From NCBI GenBank assembly GCA_002336915.1, contig DDET01000015.1, forward strand, positions 1-64,000: a DNA stretch of 64,000 bases, in the 5' to 3' direction. The notes under the pieces were generated by a model that saw nothing but the letters and a program-made list of their open reading frames with translations, had not been told where the DNA came from and did not search any database. The DNA is from Bacteroidetes bacterium UBA1947 (GTDB lineage Bacteria > Bacteroidota > Bacteroidia > Chitinophagales > Chitinophagaceae). Below, one piece after another: positions 27,366 through 35,953 of the stretch; within the stretch, counting starts at the first letter, position 1, and each line of letters opens with the position of its first letter. The translations under genes were made by a program, and so were the position numbers.

Positions 27366-28763
27366 ATGAAGCAAAAATTACTCCAGTTAACTGCTGCATT
27401 GTTGTTTGCTCAGGTTTGCTCTGCACAAATAGCTAATGATCTTCTCCCATCCGGGATCAGCGATGGTGGTTTTAATGCCACCCCTGTATCGAAGGCTTCC
27501 GCAAGTACCGCTTCGAGGCTTGTTTCGTACGCGTTCCTGAAGAGTGATGCCGTCAACTATATATATATCGATTCTGCCAGTCTCACATATTCAGGTACGA
27601 GGGGTGGTGATTTTGGGGATATTTTGCTGGAGCGCTCGCATTATGACAATGGCCTTTTTTTGCAATACAACACCGCTACAAGCTCATTTGATAATTCGGA
27701 AAAAATAACCCAGACGATCGATGCGAATGGTGATGTCATCGGCCTTCTGCAAATGGTATGGGATGTGCCGACAAGCAGCTGGAAAAACGACTTGAACGTT
27801 ATATATACATATGATGGCGCTCACAACAGGCTTTCACGTATCCAGCAAGCCTGGTCCACCGTTACAACTGCATGGGTTAATCAAACTAAGGTCACCTACA
27901 CTTATGACGGCAATAATAATGTCACAGCAAACTTATCGCAACTCTGGAATAATGCCAGTATGGTGTGGGTCAACAACACCAAGGTCACTAACATCTATAA
28001 TGCGGCAAATAAAATTACACAGGCATTTAACCAGCAATGGAATTCAGCAACAACTACATGGGACAATTATACACGCATCACCAGTACGTACGATGCCAAC
28101 AATAATAATCTTACGGAGCGCACGGAGAACTGGAATAGCAGCACAAATGCCTGGGACAATAGCAAGCTGCTCACTTATACCTACAGCGCTTCCAATCAAA
28201 AACTGACCAGGATAACACAGTATTGGAACAGCAGCACAAGTTCATGGGATAATAATCAAAAAACGATCTACAGTGATTTTTCGGGCCTGAACCCGCTAAC
28301 AGACACCACGCTGACCTGGAATGTCTCCAGTTCGGCCTACGAAAATTACCGGCGCAATTTATATACTTACAACACGTACGGACAGTACCTTAGCTTGTAC
28401 GGTGAGACCTGGAATGCAGGGGGCTTCTGGCAGCCGGTTTTGGGTGATCTCGGTTACAGGTTTCATTATGAGGAGTATGCAACGGATGTAAAAAGCCTGT
28501 CTGCACAAAACGGCACCGCTAACATTTATCCTGTTCCTGCAAGAAACCTGCTGAATATAGACCTTAACTGGGCCGAAGCGCAGCCTTTCACAGTGAGTAT
28601 CATTGACCTGCAGGGCCGGGTAAGCCGTCAATGGCAGGTAGCCGCAGCAGCCAATTACCATACTGCAATTTCTGTAAATGAATTGCCTTTCGGTACTTAC
28701 ATCATCAAAATACAGGGCACTAAAGGCCAGGTAATAAAACAATTGATAGTATCCCCTAGTTAG
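27366..28763 (+). CDS. YD-like repeat T9SS protein, tandem paralogue 3
   Basis: A 465-residue protein with the same layout as the two genes before it. The signal peptide ends VCSAQ (about residue 21), then come YD-like repeats of about 32 residues with TYDxNNN and WNxxTxxWxN motifs (about 100-330), a GGFWQPVLGDLG block and a sorting domain starting IYPVPA near 386. The C-terminal 90 residues are nearly identical to paralogue 2, while the N-terminal 60 differ most. A strong terminator follows. Function unknown. Confidence 0.8.
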   Translation: MKQKLLQLTAALLFAQVCSAQIANDLLPSGISDGGFNATPVSKASASTASRLVSYAFLKSDAVNYIYIDSASLTYSGTRGGDFGDILLERSHYDNGLFLQYNTATSSFDNSEKITQTIDANGDVIGLLQMVWDVPTSSWKNDLNVIYTYDGAHNRLSRIQQAWSTVTTAWVNQTKVTYTYDGNNNVTANLSQLWNNASMVWVNNTKVTNIYNAANKITQAFNQQWNSATTTWDNYTRITSTYDANNNNLTERTENWNSSTNAWDNSKLLTYTYSASNQKLTRITQYWNSSTSSWDNNQKTIYSDFSGLNPLTDTTLTWNVSSSAYENYRRNLYTYNTYGQYLSLYGETWNAGGFWQPVLGDLGYRFHYEEYATDVKSLSAQNGTANIYPVPARNLLNIDLNWAEAQPFTVSIIDLQGRVSRQWQVAAAANYHTAISVNELPFGTYIIKIQGTKGQVIKQLIVSPS

Positions 28764-28783
28764 AAATAAGAACAAAGCAAGGC

Positions 28784-28813
28784 AAAAGAGCGGGAGATCC
28801 CCGCTCTTTTTAT
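28784..28813. terminator. Bidirectional terminator
   Basis: AAAAGAGCGGG (28784-28794) and CCCGCTCTTTT (28800-28810) form an 11-bp stem with an AGATC loop, T-runs on both strands. It serves the convergent genes ending at 28763 and 28810. Confidence 0.85.
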
Positions 28814-30564
28814 TTTTCTATCAGGTAGTCGTTGATCAACAGCGCGTCCAGCCCTGTTGTGAAAAACACGCTCAGCGCATCTTCCACCGAGTGTATAATG
28901 GGTTTACCCATTACATTGAAACTGGTATTAAGTAGCACGGGTACACTCGTTAGCTTGTGGAACTCCTTTATCAATTGGTAGAACCCGGGGTTCCATTCTT
29001 CTTTCACACTTTGTAGCCTGCCGGTGTTGTTATAGTGCACCACGCCCGGTACTTTTCCCAGTACATCTTGTTTAAAGATTAACGTACGTTCCATATAAGG
29101 GCTCTCCTGGTAGTGCTCAAAATACGCATCTCCATGCTCATGCAATATAGACGGTGCAAATGGCCTGAACTCTTCCCTGAACTTCACGCGCTCATTTATG
29201 ATGTCTTTTATTTCTTTCCTTCTTGGGTCCGCAAGTATCGACCTGTTGCCCAATGAACGCGGCCCAAACTCTGCCTTGCCGTCCACACGTCCTATTATCT
29301 TACCATCCGCAAGCAACTGTGCTACGATTCTCGCTTTATCATTACCAGGTTTTCGAACGTTTTTAAAATTACTGAACTGTAAAAAATGCGACAGACTTTC
29401 ATCACTTATCTCCGAGCCTAAATAGGGAGATATCATTTTTACTTTCGAAGTATCAAACCCTATTTCGCTATAACATGCCAGCATTGCTGCTCCCAAAGCG
29501 TTTCCATCATCTGCAGGTGCCGGGGGCACATATAGCTGCTTGAATTTCGTTTGCTCGAGTATCTTTCCGTTGTAGCTCGAGTTAAGACCGCAGCCACCAC
29601 TTAGTACTAAATTTTCAGAGATGCCAAGCTCATAAATGTTCCGTATCATCCCGGTCATCCATTCCTCGTATACAAGTTGCCCATTGTAAGCCAGGTCGGC
29701 TTGAAATGAAAAATCCTTAATTCCTTCCCTTGCAATCCCCCTTATCATCTCATGTATTTGCCGCGTTTCCTTTTTGTTTTTGTTATAAACAAGATGGCAG
29801 CCATCTACATGGTACAGTGAGTTGAGCAGGGAATGTAGCTCTTCGTTATAAGAGCCGTAAGCTGCCAATCCCATCACCTTCCATTCCTCGCCTTTAACTG
29901 AATCAAAGCCGCAAACATTGGTAAGGAATGTGTAGAATCCACCAAGGTTTTCGCCTGTCTTTGGCCTGTCAGTCAATGTTATTTTCCCGTCGCGGTACTT
30001 GTATATCGCAAAGCAGCCCTTCTCGCCACCCGCATCTACCACAAAGCACACAGCATCCTTGTACCCGGACCCGTAGCAAGCTAAAGCGGCATGGGTAGAG
30101 TGGTGCTCATAGCCTGTTTTTTTTACGCTCCTTGCATTCATTAATGTGCGCAGGTTATACTCAAGGCTCTGGCCAGCATTTAGCTGCATGCCCAGGTTTA
30201 TCCTATTCATCCAGGCCATTGTATCAAATGCACCTTCCTGGCTGGCAAACCGTTCAAGCGTGCTTTTAATCGTCTTGTTCAGGCCAAGGCTTTGTAGGCC
30301 GGCTACGGTAGCCAGTATCAGCCGGTCCGTGGCCCTCTTGCTCCAGCTGGTAGCTATTACATAATCCGCATTTTCGCTGCAGTGTTTTTTAAGTATCTGC
30401 TTGATGAACACGGGGTTATCGGGCACACAGCCTATAGCCCTTTTGTTCTGGTAGTGTCGCTCAGAGGCCTCGGCAAAGAGAATTTCGCCTCGCTCATCCA
30501 TTATGGCCAGTGCAGGATCATGCATGGTTGTGGCCAGACCTATATAATAACGTTTCGCCGACAT
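28810..30564 (-). CDS. NodU/CmcH-family carbamoyltransferase
   Basis: A 584-residue two-domain carbamoyltransferase. The N-terminal Kae1-like ASKHA domain shows YYIGLATTMHDPALAI, the metal-binding HHSTHAA region and VDAGGEKG, with GGCGLNSSYNGK further on. The C-terminal carbamoyl-phosphate domain shows GRVDGKAEFGPRSLGNRS and LNTSFNVMGKPI. Relatives carbamoylate sugars or natural products (nodulation factors, cephamycins, novobiocin) from carbamoyl phosphate. I chose ATG 30564 (MSAKRYYIG); 27 further in-frame residues upstream (to 30645) lack family similarity. No glycosyltransferase or biosynthetic cluster is nearby, so the acceptor is unknown. Confidence 0.85.
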   Translation of the reverse strand: MSAKRYYIGLATTMHDPALAIMDERGEILFAEASERHYQNKRAIGCVPDNPVFIKQILKKHCSENADYVIATSWSKRATDRLILATVAGLQSLGLNKTIKSTLERFASQEGAFDTMAWMNRINLGMQLNAGQSLEYNLRTLMNARSVKKTGYEHHSTHAALACYGSGYKDAVCFVVDAGGEKGCFAIYKYRDGKITLTDRPKTGENLGGFYTFLTNVCGFDSVKGEEWKVMGLAAYGSYNEELHSLLNSLYHVDGCHLVYNKNKKETRQIHEMIRGIAREGIKDFSFQADLAYNGQLVYEEWMTGMIRNIYELGISENLVLSGGCGLNSSYNGKILEQTKFKQLYVPPAPADDGNALGAAMLACYSEIGFDTSKVKMISPYLGSEISDESLSHFLQFSNFKNVRKPGNDKARIVAQLLADGKIIGRVDGKAEFGPRSLGNRSILADPRRKEIKDIINERVKFREEFRPFAPSILHEHGDAYFEHYQESPYMERTLIFKQDVLGKVPGVVHYNNTGRLQSVKEEWNPGFYQLIKEFHKLTSVPVLLNTSFNVMGKPIIHSVEDALSVFFTTGLDALLINDYLIEK

Positions 30565-30676
30565 TTTCGCTAAATTATGTTTTTTATGCTGTAATTGACT
30601 GTGTTCCATTTTACTTGGCAAGGTCTTTGCTGTATATTCGTGCATCTATTGCATTTCAAAAAAACAAAACGGATAT

Positions 30677-31378
30677 ATGAGAAAAATAATCTACCTCGCT
30701 CTTTGTGCTGCTATAGTCGCAGGGCCATCATGTAATAAAAAGGATCCTACACCTACACCTACTCCTACACCCACACCTACAAAGGCTAAGGTGATGTATC
30801 TGAATTTTGGCACAGGCTTGGGTAATCTATACATAAAGGCGAATGATACTGCACTAACCACAGCAGCTAATATCGCTTACCAGTCAGGTAGCGGCTATGT
30901 TGATGTCACAGCAGGCAGTGCCATAAAATCGTCGTTTTACCAGGTGTCAGGCAGTTCCTTCCTTTTGGATACGGTAATGTCGCTTACTGTAAATGCCCAT
31001 TATACTATTGCAATGGCCGGGACAGCATCACCTACGGCTCCGGCTGTATTGGTGGCAACTGCCGACGATCTTACAGCTCCCGCAGCAGGTAAGGCCAGGG
31101 TTCGTCTCATTAACTTAAATACCAACGATTATGCCGAAGCACTGTATGTAGATACTGCAGCATTAATAAGTGGTGTACATTATAAGGCGGTATCCTCTTT
31201 CACCGATGTGCCCGCAGGTACTTATGCCATATCTGTGTTTGACCCCGCGCATGCTACTTTGAGTAAACAAATTTCGCAAAATTATGCGGCAGGTAAGATA
31301 TACACATTCGTTCTGGCTGGCAGGTATTTAAGTGCTACAGATAATACTACTGCGCTTACTGTTATTTCAAACAATTAA
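30677..31378 (+). CDS. DUF4397-domain lipoprotein
   Basis: A 233-residue predicted lipoprotein with a hydrophobic signal and Cys19 (GPSCNKK). A low-complexity (Pro-Thr) stretch at residues 24-35 acts as a linker. A DUF4397 domain follows, with KVMYLNFGTG and ARVRLINLNTNDYAEALYVD, a beta-sandwich common in Bacteroidota surface lipoproteins and of unknown function. It has its own terminator and diverges from the carbamoyltransferase gene with 112 bases between starts. Confidence 0.8.
   Translation: MRKIIYLALCAAIVAGPSCNKKDPTPTPTPTPTPTKAKVMYLNFGTGLGNLYIKANDTALTTAANIAYQSGSGYVDVTAGSAIKSSFYQVSGSSFLLDTVMSLTVNAHYTIAMAGTASPTAPAVLVATADDLTAPAAGKARVRLINLNTNDYAEALYVDTAALISGVHYKAVSSFTDVPAGTYAISVFDPAHATLSKQISQNYAAGKIYTFVLAGRYLSATDNTTALTVISNN
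30746..30781 (+). repeat. Six-base tandem repeat encoding Pro-Thr
   Basis: Six units of CCTACA or close variants encode the linker of the DUF4397 lipoprotein. Because the unit is two codons long, slippage would change linker length without breaking the frame. Confidence 0.8.
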
Positions 31379-31397
31379 TCGATCTGATACTTCTTGT

Positions 31398-31425
31398 AAA
31401 AAGGCTGCCCGCAGGCAGCCTTTTT
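31398..31425 (+). terminator. Intrinsic terminator of the DUF4397 gene
   Basis: AAAAAGGCTGCC (31398-31409) and GGCAGCCTTTTT (31414-31425) form a perfect 12-bp stem with a CGCA loop and a T-run. Confidence 0.9.
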
Positions 31426-31530
31426 AATGTTACCAACCCACCTTGAATGGGTGATTTTTCTTAAATAAGCCGGTATTTACTGGCACATTTACTGCTTTAC
31501 CGCTATTTTGCTCTACGAAAAAATGTATCC

Positions 31531-33663
31531 ATGCATATAGGTAAAAGAACAGGGCTGTACGCAGCTTTGGTATTATTGAGCGTTCCGGCATTGGCGCAGA
31601 AGAAGTTCACAATGGCCGAGGCTACTAACGGCATGACCACTACGCTTGCCACCCAGGGTATAAAGCAAGGCAGCTGGCGGCCTAACTCAAATACTTTTAC
31701 GCAAGTAAGTGGTGAGAACATGACCGCAACCGATTTTCCCGGCGAAACAACCACTACTTTGCTACGTCTGCAGGATATAAACAGCGCTTTAAAAACTGAC
31801 CTGAAGGCAATGCCTTCAATTAAGTGGTTGGACAAAAACACCCTTTATTTTACGAATACACAAACTCTTGAGAGAGCCACGCTAAATGGCAGCAGTGTAT
31901 CATGGAGTAAATGGGCAACCACCCCTGCAAAGGCAGAAAATGTAACGCCGGATAAAAGCGGCAAAATTGCTTACACGGTAGATAATAATCTGTGGCTTAT
32001 CAACAATGGTAAAGCGATAGCTGTCACGCACGATGCAAATAAGAATATAGTAAATGGTAAGTCGGTGCACCGGGAGGAGTTTGGTATAGACCGTGGTATA
32101 TTCTTCTCCCCAAAGGGAACTTACCTTGCTTACTACCGCATGGACCAGACCATGGTGAATGATTACCCCATCATAAAGTGGGACACCGTTCCTGCTCATG
32201 CCGACATTATTAAATACCCTATGGCTGGCGGTACTTCGCACCATGTAACGCTTTGTGTTTACCATCCGGCGACACACAGAACGGTTACTTTGCAAACAGG
32301 TGAGCTCAAAGACCACTACCTCACCTGCGTTACCTGGGATCCTGCTGAACAGTATATCTACATTGGCATCCTCAACCGCGACCAAAACCATCTTTCTTTA
32401 AATAAGTACGATGCACACAGCGGACGAATGATAAAAACCTTATTCGAAGAGAGCGATCCTAAGTACGTGCATCCTGAACATCCACTAACTTTTGTAAAGG
32501 ACAATGACAAGCAATTTATATGGTGGAGTGACCGTGACGGCTACAGGCACCTTTATCTATATAACACAGACGGCACACTGGTACGCCAGGTAACTAAAGG
32601 CAATTGGGTAGTAAATGAATTTCTTGGTTTCGCAGGCACAGAGAATATCCTGATCACCGCATCCAAAGAGTCGCCAATGGAAAAACATGGTTATATGGTT
32701 AACCTGGTAAGTGGTGCTATGACGCGAATAGATAAAGGGGCGGGTACGCATAGCATAACGCCCAATGAAAGCGGCAGTTATGTATTCGATGTATACAGCA
32801 ACGAAGATGTTCCTAAAAAGAGCCTGATACGGGGCACAGATGGCCACTATTCAAAACTGCTGCTGGAATCGCCTGATCCTTTGGAAAATTACGATCGCCC
32901 GGAAATAAGGAATGTAACACTCCGTGCCAACGATGGTACTCCACTGTATGGCAAGCTGATATTACCTGTGAATTTTAATCCTTCGCGCAAATATCCAACG
33001 ATAGTATATCTCTACAACGGTCCCAATGTGCAATTGCTGCACAATGCATTCCCTGCCAGTGGCAACCTATGGTATGAGTATATGGCTCAGCACGGTTATG
33101 TAGTATTCACCATGGACGGCCGCGGCAGCTCAAACAGGGGTATGGCCTTTGAGCAGGCTACCTTCCGCCACCTGGGCGATGTAGAAATGGAGGACCAACT
33201 GAAAGGAGTGGAGTACCTTAAGTCATTGCCATACGTGGATGATGATCGCATGGGCTTACATGGATGGAGCTATGGCGGATTCATGACTACCTCATTAATG
33301 CTGAAACACCCCGGTGTATTTAAATGCGCCGTAGCCGGTGGCCCTGTTATGGACTGGAAGATGTATGAAATAATGTACACCGAGCGTTACATGGATAGGC
33401 CGCAGGATAACCCCGATGGTTATGCAAACGCTAATCTCTTCGATAAAGTAAAAAATCTGAAAGGCAAACTGATGCTGATACACGGCACTCAAGACAACGT
33501 GGTAGTATGGCAGCATTCTATCAAATTCCTGAAAACCTGTGTAGATGAAGGCATTCAGCTCGACTATTTCGTTTACCCCGGCTACGAACACAACGTGCGT
33601 GGCAAAGACCGTGTGCACCTCATGCAGAAGATCACGGATTATTTTGATACTTATTTAAAATAA
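31531..33663 (+). CDS. Prolyl dipeptidyl peptidase IV-type peptidase (S9B)
   Basis: A 710-residue secreted serine peptidase. A signal peptide (ending PALAQ, residue 23) leads into a DPP IV N-terminal beta-propeller (about 40-450) with the substrate-binding HREEFGIDRG segment, then an alpha/beta-hydrolase domain. The catalytic triad is Ser580 (GWSYGGF), Asp655 (HGTQDN) and His687 (GYEHNV). The enzyme removes X-Pro or X-Ala dipeptides in the periplasm or outside. No sorting domain is present, so it is probably periplasmic. It is transcribed alone and converges on dapB. Confidence 0.9.
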   Translation: MHIGKRTGLYAALVLLSVPALAQKKFTMAEATNGMTTTLATQGIKQGSWRPNSNTFTQVSGENMTATDFPGETTTTLLRLQDINSALKTDLKAMPSIKWLDKNTLYFTNTQTLERATLNGSSVSWSKWATTPAKAENVTPDKSGKIAYTVDNNLWLINNGKAIAVTHDANKNIVNGKSVHREEFGIDRGIFFSPKGTYLAYYRMDQTMVNDYPIIKWDTVPAHADIIKYPMAGGTSHHVTLCVYHPATHRTVTLQTGELKDHYLTCVTWDPAEQYIYIGILNRDQNHLSLNKYDAHSGRMIKTLFEESDPKYVHPEHPLTFVKDNDKQFIWWSDRDGYRHLYLYNTDGTLVRQVTKGNWVVNEFLGFAGTENILITASKESPMEKHGYMVNLVSGAMTRIDKGAGTHSITPNESGSYVFDVYSNEDVPKKSLIRGTDGHYSKLLLESPDPLENYDRPEIRNVTLRANDGTPLYGKLILPVNFNPSRKYPTIVYLYNGPNVQLLHNAFPASGNLWYEYMAQHGYVVFTMDGRGSSNRGMAFEQATFRHLGDVEMEDQLKGVEYLKSLPYVDDDRMGLHGWSYGGFMTTSLMLKHPGVFKCAVAGGPVMDWKMYEIMYTERYMDRPQDNPDGYANANLFDKVKNLKGKLMLIHGTQDNVVVWQHSIKFLKTCVDEGIQLDYFVYPGYEHNVRGKDRVHLMQKITDYFDTYLK

Positions 33664-33683
33664 TAGCCTTTTTCAATACAGGC

Positions 33684-33771
33684 AACCCCGGGAGGGGTTA
33701 AACGTGAATAGCCCCGGATGTAAATCCGGGGTAAATTGCATCACACGGTATGCCAACCCCGATAGGGGTTG
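33684..33771. repeat. Cluster of three REP-like palindromes
   Basis: Three hairpins lie in 88 bases between convergent genes: AACCCC/GGGGTT (33684-33699), CCCCGGAT/ATCCGGGG with a GTAA loop (33712-33731), and CAACCCC/GGGGTTG with a GATA loop (33754-33771). The motifs resemble the CAACCCC...GGGGTTGAA palindromes scattered through many Bacteroidota and Planctomycetes intergenic regions, whose role is unknown. They could also act as transcription-blocking structures here. Confidence 0.65.
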
Positions 33772-33810
33772 AATATCTTCACTCGTTATTTTTTTTAGAT
33801 TAGATAAAGA

Positions 33811-34530
33811 TTATTTTATCCCCAGCACATCTTTCATCTTAAAGATGCCCTGCCTGTTTGCAATAAACTCAGCAGCCAGCACAGCGCCCAGCGCAAAACC
33901 ATCACGGTTATGTGCTGTGTGTATGATCTCTATATCGTCAATTGACGAACTGTACTTAACACTGTGCGTACCGGGTACGTCCTCAACGCGATGAGATATA
34001 ACAGGGAACGACGCTGCTTGCCTGGTCTCGCCTTTGTGCCAGTGTTTTAAGCGCTTCACATTATCCAGCACTTGTTCTGCTAGCGTAATGGCCGTTCCGC
34101 TGGGCGCGTCTTTTTTCTGTGTATGGTGCGTTTCTTCTATCGACACAGAATAATCAGCCTGCTCATTCATCAACGATGCCAGCTGTTTGTTCAGCTCAAA
34201 AAAGATATTGACCCCAATGCTAAAATTAGATGCCTGTAGAAAAGCTGTTGCTTTCTCTATGGCCTTTAGCTCGGCCTGTCCTATATGTTCGTTCCATCCT
34301 GTGGTGCCACACACTACAGGCACACCTGCATCAAGGCACAGTAAGGTGTTCTCCCTGGCGGCTTCAGGATTTGTGAATTCTATGGCCACATCAGCCTGCT
34401 GCAGCTTGGTAGTAGTCATCTCACCTCTATTGGCGCTGCTAATACACAGTACTATCTCATGGCCGCGTTCTTTGGCTATGCGTTCTATAGCATGTCCCAT
34501 TTTGCCGTAACCTATCAGTGCTATCTTCAT
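33811..34530 (-). CDS. dapB: 4-Hydroxy-tetrahydrodipicolinate reductase
   Basis: A 239-residue DapB, which reduces hydroxy-tetrahydrodipicolinate to tetrahydrodipicolinate in the lysine and diaminopimelate pathway. Visible are the nucleotide-binding GYGKMGHAIE (residues 7-16), GTTGW, and the substrate loop EETHHTQKKDAPSGTA with the catalytic His-His-Lys region. Slightly shorter than the E. coli enzyme, as usual in Bacteroidota. Its ATG overlaps the stop of the UbiA-family gene upstream (TGATG), so the two are coupled. dapA is not nearby. Confidence 0.92.
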   Translation of the reverse strand: MKIALIGYGKMGHAIERIAKERGHEIVLCISSANRGEMTTTKLQQADVAIEFTNPEAARENTLLCLDAGVPVVCGTTGWNEHIGQAELKAIEKATAFLQASNFSIGVNIFFELNKQLASLMNEQADYSVSIEETHHTQKKDAPSGTAITLAEQVLDNVKRLKHWHKGETRQAASFPVISHRVEDVPGTHSVKYSSSIDDIEIIHTAHNRDGFALGAVLAAEFIANRQGIFKMKDVLGIK

Positions 34531-35405
34531 CAGCTTGGAATGATTAAGGAGAGTATGGTGAATGCAGCAAAGATAACACTAGCGAAACCATTTGTATTGG
34601 CAAAGGCCATATTTACTTTACTCAGGTCGTTTGGTTTTACTAGCATGTGTTGATACATAAGCATACTCACATAAAATACTGCGCCTAGCCAATACAGCCA
34701 GTGAAAGGGGCCTATAGCGCCTGCGTAAATTATAAACGCAGCTGATAATATGTGCAGGGTGGTAGATACAGCCAGGGCATTTTTCTTGCCCAGCAATGCA
34801 GGTATAGAATGCAGCTTATTACTGCGGTCAAATTCTTCATCCTGCAAGGCATAAATAATGTCAAAGCCCGATACCCATGTTACCACCGATAGCGAAATAA
34901 GCACGGGCAGCAATTCAAAATGATTGGTCACGGCAAGAAACGCCCCGATAGGGGACAGCGATAGGCCGATACCCAACACTATATGGCAGAGGGCTGTAAA
35001 GCGCTTTGTATAACTATAGAACAGGATGACAAAAAGCGCTATAACGGAAAGGTAAAAGCAGGATTCATTGATAAGCCAGGTAGTAGCGATGAACAGCGCG
35101 GAATTAATGATCGTGAACGCCAGTGCATGTTCGGGCTTAATAATGCCGGCAGGTACTTCCCTTGTCGCAGTACGGGGGTTCATTGCATCGTACCTTCTGT
35201 CCAGGTACCTGTTAAACGCCATTGCCGCACTGCGCGCGAAGACCATGCACAATACCACCTTGATTAGCAATACCGGCCAGTTCACCGGCTCCGGGGGGGG
35301 GTATTTTAATAGCGCCAATGTAAAGCCTATCATCGCAAAGGGCATTGCGAAAACAGTGTGGCTGAATTTTATCAGCGAGAGGTAATTTTTTATGCTTTTA
35401 AACAT
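34530..35405 (-). CDS. UbiA-family prenyltransferase, MqnP-like
   Basis: A 291-residue integral membrane prenyltransferase with about eight hydrophobic helices. Both aspartate-rich motifs are present: NRYLDRRYD, and LQDEEFDR in the second half. The N-terminus (YLSLIKFSHTVFAMPFAMIG) matches the subfamily often named 4-hydroxybenzoate polyprenyltransferase, which in futalosine-pathway organisms is MqnP of menaquinone synthesis. That assignment is inferred; no other menaquinone gene is in the window. It overlaps dapB by one base. Confidence 0.8.
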   Translation of the reverse strand: MFKSIKNYLSLIKFSHTVFAMPFAMIGFTLALLKYPPPEPVNWPVLLIKVVLCMVFARSAAMAFNRYLDRRYDAMNPRTATREVPAGIIKPEHALAFTIINSALFIATTWLINESCFYLSVIALFVILFYSYTKRFTALCHIVLGIGLSLSPIGAFLAVTNHFELLPVLISLSVVTWVSGFDIIYALQDEEFDRSNKLHSIPALLGKKNALAVSTTLHILSAAFIIYAGAIGPFHWLYWLGAVFYVSMLMYQHMLVKPNDLSKVNMAFANTNGFASVIFAAFTILSLIIPS

Positions 35406-35419
35406 GATGCCTGCTGCGG

Positions 35420-35914
35420 CTATTTTACATCTGCATCAAATCCTATCGACATAGCTTCCATCTGGGCGTTCGAATGCACTATTACATTCTTGTGCTGGTG
35501 CCCGGGGTGCCCCTTGCTATTATACTGTACTTCTATCACACCTTCAGCACCCGGGGCTACAGGCTCTTTGGAGAAAGTAGGTACCGTACATCCGCAGGAT
35601 ACATCTGTCTTCGAGATAAGCAGGGGATTAGTCCCTGTATTCTTAAAACGGAAGCTGTGTTTCACAGATTCACCTTCTTTTATCTCGCCAAAGTTGTAAA
35701 AGCTGTCTATGAATTGTATAGTTGTCTTCGGCATTGAAGCTATCTGCTGCTGCCTGCTGTCGGCTTCTTTTGTAGTTAGCGCATTGCTGCTGCTGCCAAT
35801 ACCGTATTTGTTGAACAATGCCGTCTGGCTTACGCCGCTAAGTTCTACCAGTGCTATCACAAAGCAGGACAGTGTGAGTACGGTAAGCAGGATGGTTTTT
35901 AATTGTGCGTTCAT
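35420..35914 (-). CDS. DUF1573-domain protein
   Basis: A 164-residue protein with an N-terminal membrane segment (about 8-27) and one DUF1573 Ig-like domain (ASPM/SPD-2-Hydin type), with FNFGEIKEGE-type residues near 77 and the signature VSCGCTVP near 104. Such proteins are common in Bacteroidota periplasms; function unknown. It lies 14 bases upstream of the UbiA-family gene on the same strand and downstream of pepT, so all four minus-strand genes may form one transcript. Confidence 0.8.
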   Translation of the reverse strand: MNAQLKTILLTVLTLSCFVIALVELSGVSQTALFNKYGIGSSSNALTTKEADSRQQQIASMPKTTIQFIDSFYNFGEIKEGESVKHSFRFKNTGTNPLLISKTDVSCGCTVPTFSKEPVAPGAEGVIEVQYNSKGHPGHQHKNVIVHSNAQMEAMSIGFDADVK

Positions 35915-35953
35915 ATCAATTCCAAAATTTAATCAATAAAATTATTGCGGTGA

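Noticed and set aside
24539..28763. RHS-type polymorphic toxin locus
   Set aside because: The YD-like repeats are short and end in secretion sorting domains; no RHS core motif, toxin domain or immunity gene is present.
28810..30564. Antibiotic biosynthesis cluster around the carbamoyltransferase
   Set aside because: Neighbours are a DUF4397 lipoprotein and T9SS cargo genes; no biosynthetic enzyme lies nearby.
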